A DNA stretch of 64,000 bases from DATFRY01 sp035489015 (GTDB lineage Bacteria > Myxococcota_A > Polyangia > Haliangiales > Haliangiaceae), in the NCBI GenBank assembly GCA_035489015.1, contig DATHKR010000033.1, positions 35,403 through 99,402 on the forward strand, read 5' to 3'. Below are positions 19,169-26,712 of the stretch, one piece after another. Below the pieces are notes generated by a model that was not told where the DNA came from, did not search any database, and saw nothing but the letters and a program-made list of their open reading frames with translations. The translations under genes and the position numbers were made by a program. The stretch's first letter is position 1; every line of letters starts with the position of its first letter.

Positions 19169-19636
19169 ATGCACTCTCGGCGGTCTGCTGCTGCACTGTC
19201 TTGGGGATCCTTGCTGCTCGGCGTCGCCTTGTTTGGCGCGATCGTCGCTGGCTGCAGCGAGAACCCGGTTGGACGCCGATGTTTCATCGGGGTGGATGCC
19301 GGGAACGATAGCCAGGCGATCATCGCATCGCCGGCGCTCGAGTGCCCATCGCGCACGTGCCTGCACTATCCAAAGGACGACGGCGTGACCCCACCGGGGG
19401 GTGCCCAGTACGCTGACATGTGCACCGCGGAGTGCGACTCGGACGACGAGTGCGACAAGGTGCCCGAGTCTCCGTGCGTCAGTGGGTTCACCTGCGCGGT
19501 GCCGGTCGTGGTCGGCCCCTTCTGCTGCAGGAAGATGTGCATCTGCAAAGACTTCCTGATCGTGCCGGAAGGCGGGCTGCCGACGCCGGAGGCCTGCATC
19601 GCAGGTCGTCCGGAAAACACCTGCACCAACATCTGA
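19169..19636 (+). CDS. Cys-rich lipoprotein of unknown function
   Basis: 155 residues from the ATG at 19169, nine bases after GGAGGAG; the upstream in-frame GTG overlaps the ribosome site and is rejected. The signal peptide (MHSRRSAAALSWGSLL...) ends in lipobox VAGC. The mature part has well over ten Cys, including ECDSDDECD, an FCC pair and CICKD, and is likely stabilised by disulfides. This plan is common in myxobacterial cell-surface lipoproteins with EGF-like or knottin-like folds. No catalytic motif is visible. It is a single-gene unit converging on the rpsP operon. Confidence 0.8.
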   Translation: MHSRRSAAALSWGSLLLGVALFGAIVAGCSENPVGRRCFIGVDAGNDSQAIIASPALECPSRTCLHYPKDDGVTPPGGAQYADMCTAECDSDDECDKVPESPCVSGFTCAVPVVVGPFCCRKMCICKDFLIVPEGGLPTPEACIAGRPENTCTNI

Positions 19637-19682
19637 CCGCTGCCGGGCTGGTCAGCTTCACCGCGCGAGCGCGCCGCGTCGA

Positions 19683-20060
19683 TCAGTAGCGCGACCCCGA
19701 CTCGCCGCTCAGGCGGAACGCGTCCTGGAACAGCGCGATGTCGTCGCCGGTGATGGCGACGACGTCGAAGCGACAGGTGTCGAAGGCGAGCGCGCGCTCG
19801 GCCAGGTACGCGGCGGCGGCGCGGCCGAGCTGGCGTTGCTTGATGGCGCCGACCGTCTCCTCGGCGCCGCCGCTCGAGTCGTCGGCCCGACTACGCACCT
19901 CGACGAAGACCAGGTCGCCGCCCTCGCGCGCGACCAGATCGATCTCGCCAACCGGCGAGCGCGCGTTGCGCTCGACGATCTCGTAGCCGCGCGCGCGCAG
20001 GAACGCCTCGGCGCGATCCTCGCCGCCTCGGCCCTTGGCGACGGTGCTGTCGGCGCGCAC
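19683..20060 (-). CDS. yraN: YraN/UPF0102 family protein (endonuclease-like fold)
   Basis: 125 residues from a GTG at 20060; no ATG exists nearby in this frame and the Shine-Dalgarno is poor, so the start is uncertain. The frame is open further upstream without a usable start. The family features are GRGGEDRAEAFLRARGYEI, the GEIDLV motif and LVFVEVRSR, which match the restriction-endonuclease-like core (Asp and Glu-x-Lys/Arg type) of UPF0102. The family is often encoded near rplS. Its role is unknown; links to DNA uptake or Holliday-junction processing have been proposed. It is the last gene of the rpsP operon, 113 bases after rplS. Confidence 0.85.
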   Translation of the reverse strand: MRADSTVAKGRGGEDRAEAFLRARGYEIVERNARSPVGEIDLVAREGGDLVFVEVRSRADDSSGGAEETVGAIKQRQLGRAAAAYLAERALAFDTCRFDVVAITGDDIALFQDAFRLSGESGSRY

Positions 20061-20173
20061 CGCCGGGTTGGTCGGCTCGGCGGTGCGGCCATCGATGTCG
20101 TCCGCCGCGGTCGGCGGTGCGGCGGCGCCCGCCTCGGGGTCGGCTGGCGCGGGCGGGCGCAAGGCGCGCCCGG

Positions 20174-20782
20174 CTACTTCTTGGCCGGCGCGGGCTTCTT
20201 CTTGGCCTTGACCGGCGGCTTCGTGTCCGACGCCTTGTCGGTGGCGCGAGCTGCCTTGCCCTCGGCCTTCTTGGTCTTCTTTTCCTTCTTCGCCTGCGTC
20301 TTGGTGCGCGGGCGGTAGGCGACCGCGGGCTGGCCGTCGACACCTTCGCCGGCCTCGCCGGCCGCCGCGATCTCGGCGGCGCGCGCCTTCTCGGCGTCCT
20401 CGGCGACGCGGTTGCGGTCGTAGGCGCGCTCCTTGATGCGAGCCGCCTTGCCGCTCAGGTCGCGCAGGTAGTAGAGGCGGGCCTGGCGGACGCGGCCGCG
20501 CGACAAGATCTCGACCGACGAGACGTTCGGCGATCCCTCGGGGAAGATGCGCTCGACCCCGACGCCGTAGGAGACCTTGCGGACGGTGAAGCACGCGCGG
20601 CTGCCGCTCGCGCCCTTGGCGCGCGCGGTGACCACACCCTCGAACGCCTGCAGTCTCTCCTTCTCACCCTCGCGGATCTTCACTTGCACCCGGACGGTGT
20701 CTCCGGGGCGAAAGTCGGGCAGGACGTTCTTGCGCGCCTGCATGCGCTCGATCTTCTGGATGAGTAGGGCGGGCTGGGACAT
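20174..20782 (-). CDS. rplS: 50S ribosomal protein L19 with long basic C-terminal tail
   Basis: 202 residues; ATG with GGAGA upstream. Residues 1-121 are a normal L19, including FRPGDTVRV, FEGVV and the ending LYYLRDLSGKAARIKERA. L19 is usually about 115-120 residues. Here an extra 80 residues follow, first an Ala/Glu helix (AEDAEKARAAEIAAAGEAGE) and then a Lys/Ala/Pro tail resembling histone-H1-like tails. L19 sits at the 30S-50S interface. The tail may contact rRNA or simply be disordered. It is cotranscribed with trmD, 52 bases upstream. Confidence 0.95.
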   Translation of the reverse strand: MSQPALLIQKIERMQARKNVLPDFRPGDTVRVQVKIREGEKERLQAFEGVVTARAKGASGSRACFTVRKVSYGVGVERIFPEGSPNVSSVEILSRGRVRQARLYYLRDLSGKAARIKERAYDRNRVAEDAEKARAAEIAAAGEAGEGVDGQPAVAYRPRTKTQAKKEKKTKKAEGKAARATDKASDTKPPVKAKKKPAPAKK

Positions 20783-20834
20783 GTCTTCTGGGTCTCCGGA
20801 GAAGCTGAGTTCTGCCAGATTTCCGCTGGTTCCG

Positions 20835-22181
20835 TCAAGCGCCGGTCCCGAACAGTCTGTCGAGAATGACGGCGGCGGCGGAGCGGACCGAAAGGTGATT
20901 GAAGGTCGGATGTCCCGAAACCGGGGCAAGCATGTAATCTGCCAAGGAAATCGCCCGATCGGCCAGGCCGTGACCGGTCCCCACCAGGAGCGCGATCGGC
21001 CGCCCGGGAGTGACCTCGGCCAGGACCCGGCGCAGCTGTTCGTAGCCCAAGGTGGGGGGCACGCCCACCCCGGTATGGAGCCGGGCCGAGGTCGCGATGA
21101 CCAGCGGCGGCGCCCCGCCATGGCCGGCGGCCAGCTCGGCGAGCACCTCCTCGATGGAGGAGCGCACGTCGACCGCGGAGAGCGCGTGGCCGCGGTGACC
21201 AGGCGCCGAGCCGACGGCGAGGGCGGCCATCTCCTCCAGCCACGTCTCGATGATGTGCGCGATCTTCTCGCGCTGCAGCGCGACCGGAGTGATCGCGATC
21301 GTTCCGGCCAGGCCGTAGGTGGCGGCCGAGCGCGCGATGTCGTGGATGTCGAGGTTGGTGACCGAGCTGGTCACCTCGGCGCCGGTGCGATCGAGGACCG
21401 GGTAGTGCGCGAGCAGGAGGGTGACCCGCGACGCGGGCAGGATGGCGGGATCGCCGGCGGCCAGCGCGAGGTCGGCGCCGACCAGCGCGCCGCGGCGGAG
21501 CAGATCCGGGCGACGGGCGGCGGTCCGGCGCAGCGCCTCGCGCCGGCGCCAGGTCCGCACCCGTTCGTGGTGCCCGGCGAGCAGGGTGTCCGGCACCGCC
21601 AGGCCGCGGAACTCGGGCGGCCGAGTGTACTGCGGATACTCGAGGGTGACGCCGTCGGAGAAGGACTCCTCCTCGGTGGAGGCGCAGTCGCCGAGCACGC
21701 CGGGGACCAGCCGCGCGACCGCGTCGATGAGGGCGAGCGCGGCGATCTCGCCGCCGGACAGGACGAAGTCACCGAGCGACAGCTCCTCGTCGATGGCCAG
21801 GCGCGCCACTCGATCGTCGATGCCCTCGTAGCGACCGCACACCAGGACCAGGTGGGGCAGCGCGGCCAGCTCGCGCACCCGCCGCTGATCGAGCGGCGCG
21901 CCAGCCGGGCTGAGCAGGATCCGGTGCGCCGCCCCGCCCTCGTCGCCCGCGGGCGCGGACGCGCGCTCGATCGCGGCGACCAGCGGCTCCGGCTTCATGA
22001 CCATGCCGGGGCCGCCGCCGTAGGGCGCGTCGTCGACGGTGCGGTGGCGGTCGGTCGTGAAGTCGCGCGGGTTGACGAAGTCGACCTCGACCAGCCCGGC
22101 GGTGCGGGCCTTGCCGAGCAAGCTGGTGGCCAGCGGCGACTCGAACAGCTCGGGGAACAGCGTGACGATCGAGACCCGCAT
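20835..22181 (-). CDS. trmD: TrmD tRNA (m1G37) methyltransferase fused to a second SPOUT-like domain
   Basis: 448 residues; ATG two bases after the rimM stop. Residues 1-228 are TrmD: MRVSIVTLFPELF, DDAPYGGGPGM, VCGRYEGIDDRV and the knot motif LGDFVLSGGEIAALALID, ending AARRPDLL. TrmD methylates G37 of tRNAs with SAM and prevents +1 frameshifts. Residues 235-448 form a second domain: LLLAHYPVLDRTG, SVTNLDIHDIARSAATYG, and a SAM-loop-like LLVGTGHGLADRA followed by FNHLSVRSAAAVILDRLFG. This matches the family annotated as RNA methyltransferase domain PF09936, which is often a separate gene after trmD in Deltaproteobacteria and Aquificae-type genomes. The frame is continuous with no stop between the two. 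Confidence 0.95.
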   Translation of the reverse strand: MRVSIVTLFPELFESPLATSLLGKARTAGLVEVDFVNPRDFTTDRHRTVDDAPYGGGPGMVMKPEPLVAAIERASAPAGDEGGAAHRILLSPAGAPLDQRRVRELAALPHLVLVCGRYEGIDDRVARLAIDEELSLGDFVLSGGEIAALALIDAVARLVPGVLGDCASTEEESFSDGVTLEYPQYTRPPEFRGLAVPDTLLAGHHERVRTWRRREALRRTAARRPDLLRRGALVGADLALAAGDPAILPASRVTLLLAHYPVLDRTGAEVTSSVTNLDIHDIARSAATYGLAGTIAITPVALQREKIAHIIETWLEEMAALAVGSAPGHRGHALSAVDVRSSIEEVLAELAAGHGGAPPLVIATSARLHTGVGVPPTLGYEQLRRVLAEVTPGRPIALLVGTGHGLADRAISLADYMLAPVSGHPTFNHLSVRSAAAVILDRLFGTGA

Positions 22182-22183
22182 GG

Positions 22184-22723
22184 TCACCGGCGGCGGAGTG
22201 GGTCCTCCGGCAGACCGTCGGGCGGGGCGACCACGACCCGGCGGGCCTCGAGGTCGATGTCGATCAGGAACTCGTCGGCGACCGGCAGCTGGCGCTCCAC
22301 CTCGCCGTGGTGGATGACCAGGCGGTCCTGCGCGCCCGGCTCGATCGCGGCGATGACCCCCCACGGGGTCCCGTCGCCCAGCTCGACCCGGCAGCCGACC
22401 AGGTCGATGAGGAGCACCTCCTCGTCGTCCAGCTCGATGTCGCCGCGCGCGACCGCCACTGTCTGGCCGCGCAGCGCGTCGGCCTGATCGCGATCGGCGA
22501 CTCCAGCCAGGCGGACCAGGTAGGCGCCGCCCGGGACCGGGCGCACCGAATCGATCTCCATCGCCACCGCGCGCTCGCCGATGAAGAGGACCGTGGCCCC
22601 GTCGAGCGCGGTGGAGCCCGGGTTGTGCAGGACCACCCGCACCTCGCCGCGCACGCCGTGAGCGCGCGCGACGGCGCCGATCTCGACCCGGTCCTCGGAT
22701 CCCCCGGCCGCCGGTCGCCTCAC
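22184..22723 (-). CDS. rimM: Ribosome maturation factor RimM
   Basis: 179 residues from GTG at 22723, preceded by GGGAG and 13 bases after the khpA stop. The N-terminal RimM domain contains IGAVARAHGVRGEVRV and the C-terminal PRC-barrel contains LLIDLVGCRVEL and GVIAAIEPGAQDRLVI. RimM binds S19 in the 30S head and helps late 30S maturation. Its position between khpA and trmD is the standard one. A longer frame upstream is a shadow of khpA and rpsP. Confidence 0.95.
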   Translation of the reverse strand: MRRPAAGGSEDRVEIGAVARAHGVRGEVRVVLHNPGSTALDGATVLFIGERAVAMEIDSVRPVPGGAYLVRLAGVADRDQADALRGQTVAVARGDIELDDEEVLLIDLVGCRVELGDGTPWGVIAAIEPGAQDRLVIHHGEVERQLPVADEFLIDIDLEARRVVVAPPDGLPEDPLRRR

Positions 22724-22736
22724 CGCGGCTCCCGGG

Positions 22737-23006
22737 TTACTCGAGGATCTCGACCAGGGTCCGCTTGCCGGTGCGCGGCGCGGCCGCGCTGACCACCGAG
22801 CGAATCGCGCGGGCGGTCTTCCCGCCCTTGCCGATGATCTGTCCGAGGTCGTCGTCGCCGACCTCGATCTCGTAGACGTCGGCGTCGCGCTCCGCGACCA
22901 GCGACACCACCACCTCGTCTGGCTTGTCGACCAGGTTGACGGTGAGGTAGCGGATGAGCTCCCCCAGGTCGGCGGAGGAGCTGGTCTCGCGTCCGGGCGC
23001 GGGCAT
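22737..23006 (-). CDS. khpA: KH-domain RNA-binding protein KhpA
   Basis: 89 residues. The single KH domain has the GxxG loop in GDDDLGQIIGKGGKTARAIR and the preceding strand VVVSLVAERDADVYEIEV. A short acidic/Ser N-terminal extension is present. KhpA proteins bind RNA, often with KhpB/Jag, and influence translation and cell elongation. The gene lies six bases after rpsP and before rimM, the usual position. Confidence 0.93.
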   Translation of the reverse strand: MPAPGRETSSSADLGELIRYLTVNLVDKPDEVVVSLVAERDADVYEIEVGDDDLGQIIGKGGKTARAIRSVVSAAAPRTGKRTLVEILE

Positions 23007-23012
23007 GGGCTG

Positions 23013-23264
23013 CTACGCCTTGAGCGGCGGGGGCGGCGTGTTGGTCTTGACCAGCGACCGGAGCGTGTCGCTCGGGCGAGCACCGGTCGCGATCCACTTC
23101 GAGTAGCGCTCGAAGTCGAGCCGGAAGTCCGGCTTGCGCGGATCGTAGTATCCGAGCTGTTCGATGAAGCGGCCGTCGCGGGGAGACCGCCTGTCAGCCG
23201 CCACGATGCGGTAGAAGGGCTTTCTCTTGCTGCCCTGGCGGGCGAGTCGAATGCAGACCGACAT
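23013..23264 (-). CDS. rpsP: 30S ribosomal protein S16
   Basis: 83 residues beginning MSVCIRLARQGSKRKPFYRI, with the S16 core (IVAADRRSPRDGRFIEQLGY) and a Pro-rich end. It is the first gene of the operon. No Shine-Dalgarno is present; the ATG lies about 10 bases below a -10 hexamer, so the mRNA is probably leaderless or nearly so. Confidence 0.97.
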   Translation of the reverse strand: MSVCIRLARQGSKRKPFYRIVAADRRSPRDGRFIEQLGYYDPRKPDFRLDFERYSKWIATGARPSDTLRSLVKTNTPPPPLKA

Positions 23265-23274
23265 CAGGCGGCGC

Positions 23275-23303
23275 AATCTACTCGGGGGGTCCGGGGGTGT
23301 CAA
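23275..23303 (-). promoter_or_regulatory. rpsP operon promoter
   Basis: On the minus strand a perfect TTGACA (23303-23298), a 17-base spacer and TAGATT (23280-23275). The rpsP ATG is at 23264, giving a leader of about four bases if initiation is 6-7 bases below the -10. Confidence 0.65.
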
Positions 23304-23306
23304 GCG

Positions 23307-23315
23307 TGCTATACG
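23307..23315 (+). promoter_or_regulatory. Extended -10 promoter of the cytochrome gene
   Basis: TGCTATACG, an extended -10 with no good -35, lies seven bases before the ATG at 23323. It overlaps the divergent rpsP promoter region, so the two units share about 58 bases. Confidence 0.4.
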
Positions 23316-23322
23316 ACGGGCA

Positions 23323-25113
23323 ATGCGCCCGGCCCGAACGGTCCCCCCCGGGGCCTCGAACCGCGTGACGCCTCGGGCCAGGATCGACCCGCCCGGCCCG
23401 CACCCCCGCGGTGCCCTCCTGGCCCCTCCCCTCGTGTTTTCCAGCCTGTGCGCGCTACTCCTTGCCTGCGGCACCGGCAACGGGAAGGGCAAGGACACGG
23501 GCGCCGGCGATGGCGGCGAGAAGGTCATTCTGTTCATCACGACCGAGATGAAGGGGACCATCGAGCCGTGCGGATGCAACAGCGACCCGCTGGGGGACAT
23601 CGCCCGCACCATCGCGCTGGTCGAGCAGGCGCGGCGCGGCCCCACCCCGGTGGTGGTCGTGGACGGCGGCTCGCTCCTGTTCACCGAGCCGAGGGTCTCG
23701 GGCGAGAAGGCCGCGCCGGAGCGGCTCAAGGCCGAGTTCCTGGTCGGGATGTTTCGCGACCGGCTGGCGGCCGCGGCGATCGGCCTCGGCCCGTTCGACC
23801 TCTCGATGGGGCCGGCCGCGGTCCAGCCGCCCCGCCAGGCCGCAAACCTCCGGCCCGGATCCGGCGTGGCGACCGAGCCGCCCAAGCTGGTCCAGGCCGG
23901 GCGGGTCAAGATCGGGATCTTCGGGGTGGTGGCGATCGGCGCGCTCGGCGATGGGAAGCTGCAGATCGATGACCCGGTGCCGGTGGCGCGGGCGGCGGTG
24001 GCCGACCTGCGCAAGCGCGGGGCCGACGTGGTCGTCGCGCTGGCCCACATGACGCGGAAGGATGCGCGCGACCTCGCGCGCAAGGCGAGCGGGATCGATC
24101 TGGTGGTGGTCGGGCAGAACGCGCCGGCCAACCCGGCCAGGCTGGTCGAGGCGCCCGAGCAGGTGGACGGCGCGTGGCTGGTGCAGCCGGCCGATCGCGG
24201 GCAAGTGGTGTCCCGGATCGACGTGACCCTGCGCGCCGGTGGCGGCAGCGGGCCGCGGCTGGTCGACGCGATCGGTGAGTCGCGCGCCCAGGTCGAGCTG
24301 GTCTCGCTCGCCAGCCAGGCCGCCGACCTCACCGCCGAGCTGGCAAGGTGGAAGAAGGAGGCCGGCGCCGACCGCGCGTTCGTGGCCGAGAAGGAAAAGG
24401 AGCTGGCCGCGATCGCGGCGGAGCGCGAGCAGCTGCGCACCACGCCGCTCAGGATCCCGGAGCACGGCAGCTGGTTCACGCTGAGCCAGGTGCGCGTGCG
24501 CAAGCGGCTCGCCTGCGACAGCAAGGTCGTGGCCGCCAAGACCGAGGTCGATCGGCTGAGCGGACAGGCCAGCCTGGAGGCGGTGAAGAAGGCCGGGCCG
24601 CCGCCGGCGCCACCGGCCGGCAAGCCGAAGTACGTCGGCATCGAGGAGTGCGAGTCGTGCCACCAGGCCGCGGTCGACTTCTGGCGCAAGACGGTGCACG
24701 CGCGGGCCTGGAAGACGCTGACCGACCTCGGCAAGGATCGCTCGTTCGACTGCGTCGGGTGCCACGTGACCGGCTGGGACGAGCCGGGTGGATCCAACCT
24801 GGCCTTCAACGAGCCGCTGCGCGACGTCCAGTGCGAGGTCTGCCACGGGCCGGCGTCGCTGCACGTCGACGCCAATGGCAAGGAGAAGGTGAGCTCGCTG
24901 GTGCGCAAGACGCCGGAGGACCGATGCAAGGGCTGCCACAGCGAGGATCACTCCGACACGTTCCAGTACGACGCGTACCTCCGCGACGTGACCGGGCCGG
25001 GGCACGGCCAGGCGCTGCGCGCGCAGCTGGGCGACGGCCCGACCGGACACGCGCTGCGGGCGGCGGCGCTGGAGAAGGCCGGCCGCGAGCTGGGGCCCGG
25101 GTGCCAGAAGTGA
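23323..25113 (+). CDS. Metallophosphatase-like lipoprotein fused to a tetraheme cytochrome c domain
   Basis: About 596 residues from the ATG at 23323; in-frame GTGs downstream are alternatives. The signal is unusually long and Pro/Arg-rich, ending LCALLLACG (lipobox). Residues 55-330 resemble the calcineurin-like/5'-nucleotidase group with the EPCGCNSDPLGDIARTIAL motif, VVVVDGGSLLF and DVVVALAHMTRKDA. A coiled-coil-like segment (about 340-395) follows. The C-terminus has four CxxCH heme sites: CESCH (443), CVGCH (477), CEVCH (504) and CKGCH (535), as in cytochrome c554-type domains. It is a surface or periplasmic electron-transfer protein; whether the phosphatase part is active is unclear, since a full metal-ligand set is not obvious. 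Confidence 0.87.
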   Translation: MRPARTVPPGASNRVTPRARIDPPGPHPRGALLAPPLVFSSLCALLLACGTGNGKGKDTGAGDGGEKVILFITTEMKGTIEPCGCNSDPLGDIARTIALVEQARRGPTPVVVVDGGSLLFTEPRVSGEKAAPERLKAEFLVGMFRDRLAAAAIGLGPFDLSMGPAAVQPPRQAANLRPGSGVATEPPKLVQAGRVKIGIFGVVAIGALGDGKLQIDDPVPVARAAVADLRKRGADVVVALAHMTRKDARDLARKASGIDLVVVGQNAPANPARLVEAPEQVDGAWLVQPADRGQVVSRIDVTLRAGGGSGPRLVDAIGESRAQVELVSLASQAADLTAELARWKKEAGADRAFVAEKEKELAAIAAEREQLRTTPLRIPEHGSWFTLSQVRVRKRLACDSKVVAAKTEVDRLSGQASLEAVKKAGPPPAPPAGKPKYVGIEECESCHQAAVDFWRKTVHARAWKTLTDLGKDRSFDCVGCHVTGWDEPGGSNLAFNEPLRDVQCEVCHGPASLHVDANGKEKVSSLVRKTPEDRCKGCHSEDHSDTFQYDAYLRDVTGPGHGQALRAQLGDGPTGHALRAAALEKAGRELGPGCQK

Positions 25114-25115
25114 GG

Positions 25116-25145
25116 GCGCGTGACGTGAGGACGCGTGACGTGAGG
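25116..25145 (+). repeat. Two tandem 15-bp repeats
   Basis: GCGCGTGACGTGAGG and ACGCGTGACGTGAGG lie back to back just after the cytochrome stop codon and before the RlpA-like gene. They differ at one base. It is probably a slippage product; each copy holds possible GTG codons. Confidence 0.6.
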
Positions 25146-25166
25146 CCGGCGCGCTGGCTGGTCGCG

Positions 25167-25649
25167 ATGCGCGGCGCCGCGCTGGCGCTCGCGGTCGCAC
25201 TGGTGGCCGGGGCGAGCGCGTGCGTGTCGTCGCGCCGCGCGCCGGAGCCGGTCGAGCCGGTGGTCGCGCGGCCGCCGGTCAGGCACGAGGCGCGCCCGGT
25301 GCGGGTCCTGCGCGGCAAGGCGGTCTGGTACGGCGGCAAGTGGCACGGCAAGCGGACCGCGTCGGGCGAGCGCTTCAACAAGCGCGCCATGACCGCGGCG
25401 CACCGCACGCTTCCGCTCGGTACCCGCATCCGCGTCATCAACCTCGACAACGATCGCTCGGTGATCCTGCGGGTCAACGATCGCGGACCCTACGGTCGCG
25501 ATCGCAGCCGCATCATCGATGTGTCGGAGGGTGCGGCGCGGCGGCTCGGCTTCTTCGACCGCGGCTGGACGCGGGTGCGGATCGAGGTGCTGGCCGACTC
25601 GCCGTCGCGGCGCGCGCGCGACGCGCCGGACGGCCGGCGGCGACGGTAG
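25167..25649 (+). CDS. RlpA-like septal ring lipoprotein (double-psi beta-barrel)
   Basis: 160 residues from the ATG at 25167; an in-frame GTG at 25140 is also possible. The signal peptide ends in lipobox GASAC. Residues about 50-140 form the RlpA/DPBB domain: GKAVWYGGKWHGKRTASGE, PLGTRIRVINL, VNDRGPYGRDR and IIDVSEGAARRLGF. RlpA is an outer-membrane lytic transglycosylase that cleaves denuded glycan at the septum; its catalytic Asp would be the one in RIIDVSEGAA. The SPOR domain found in E. coli RlpA is absent and the C-terminus is a short Arg-rich tail. Confidence 0.88.
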   Translation: MRGAALALAVALVAGASACVSSRRAPEPVEPVVARPPVRHEARPVRVLRGKAVWYGGKWHGKRTASGERFNKRAMTAAHRTLPLGTRIRVINLDNDRSVILRVNDRGPYGRDRSRIIDVSEGAARRLGFFDRGWTRVRIEVLADSPSRRARDAPDGRRRR

Positions 25650-25744
25650 CGCGGCCGCGGCGCAGCAAGCGAAACGTGGCGCAGGTCGCGTGGCGGACGG
25701 CTTGCCGGGCCCTGGCATTGCCGGTGCCTGGCGCCCCTGGCAAG

Positions 25745-26707
25745 ATGCCACCCGTGGTCGTCGCCAGCCCGCATGCGCCTGCCCTGCTCGAGCTGCGCGG
25801 CGTGCAGAAGAGCTACGGCAACGTGCACGCGCTGGTCGGCGTCACCGCGGAGATCCGCGGCGAGGTGATCGGGCTGCTCGGCCCCAACGGGGCCGGCAAG
25901 TCGACGCTGCTGAAGTGCATGCTCGGGCTCACGCCGCACGCGGGTGAGGCGCGCGTGCTCGGGCTGTCGGCCGAGAGCGAGTCGTTCCGCATCCGCGATC
26001 GAGTCGGCTACATGCCGGAGCAGGACTCGTACCTGGCCGACCTGACCGCGGTCGAGCTGTGCGCGTTTGCCGCCGAGCTGAGCGGGCTGCCCCGCAGCGA
26101 GGCGATGCAGCGCGCCCACGCCGCGCTCTACTACGCCGGGCTGGAGGAGAAGCGCTACCTCAAGGTGGAGGGCTACTCGACCGGCATGAAGCAGCGGGTC
26201 AAGCTGGCCCAGGCGCTGGTCCACGACCCCGAACTGCTCTTCCTCGACGAGCCGACCAACGGGCTCGACCCGCGCGCGCGCGAGGAGATGCTCGAGCTCA
26301 TCCTCGATCTCCCGCAGCGGCGCGGCTGCGCGATCATCCTGTCCACTCACCTGCTGCCCGACGTCGATCGGATCTGCGATCAGGTGGTGATCATGCACCG
26401 CGGCAACATCCGCTTTCACGGGACGATCGAGGACCTGCGCCGCGGCGGACCGGTCGCCGACGCGCGCGCGCACGTCTACGACGTCGAGATCAAGTCGGGC
26501 GAGGACGAGTTCGCGGCGGTGCTGGCGCGGGCCGGTTGCGAGGTGGAGCGCAAGCCTCCGCGCCGGCTGGTCGTGCGACTGCCCGAGGGGACCGACTCCA
26601 CGCTCCTGTTCCAGCAGGCCAGCGCGATCGACGCGCAGATCCGCCACCTCGAGCCGAACCAGGACTCGCTCGAGGAGGCGTTCATGCGCGTGGTGGGCGA
26701 GGCATAG
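25745..26707 (+). CDS. ABC transporter ATP-binding protein (ABC-2 type)
   Basis: 320 residues from ATG 25745 (GTG 25754 is an alternative; neither has a strong Shine-Dalgarno). Walker A is GLLGPNGAGKST, the Q-loop region YMPEQDSY, the signature YSTGMKQRVKLAQAL and Walker B LLFLDEPTNGLDP, followed by the switch His in STHLLPDVD. A C-terminal domain of about 80 residues follows, as in DrrA/CcmA-like exporters. It energises transport, most likely with the permease 5 bases downstream. The set continues with a second ATPase and permease. Confidence 0.93.
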   Translation: MPPVVVASPHAPALLELRGVQKSYGNVHALVGVTAEIRGEVIGLLGPNGAGKSTLLKCMLGLTPHAGEARVLGLSAESESFRIRDRVGYMPEQDSYLADLTAVELCAFAAELSGLPRSEAMQRAHAALYYAGLEEKRYLKVEGYSTGMKQRVKLAQALVHDPELLFLDEPTNGLDPRAREEMLELILDLPQRRGCAIILSTHLLPDVDRICDQVVIMHRGNIRFHGTIEDLRRGGPVADARAHVYDVEIKSGEDEFAAVLARAGCEVERKPPRRLVVRLPEGTDSTLLFQQASAIDAQIRHLEPNQDSLEEAFMRVVGEA

Positions 26708-26712
26708 GGTCG

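Noticed and set aside
25690..25744. GG-N10-GC spacing (TGGCATTGCCGGTGCC) as a sigma-54 promoter before the ABC operon
   Set aside because: The match to TGGCAC-N5-TTGC is poor and no enhancer-binding context is seen.
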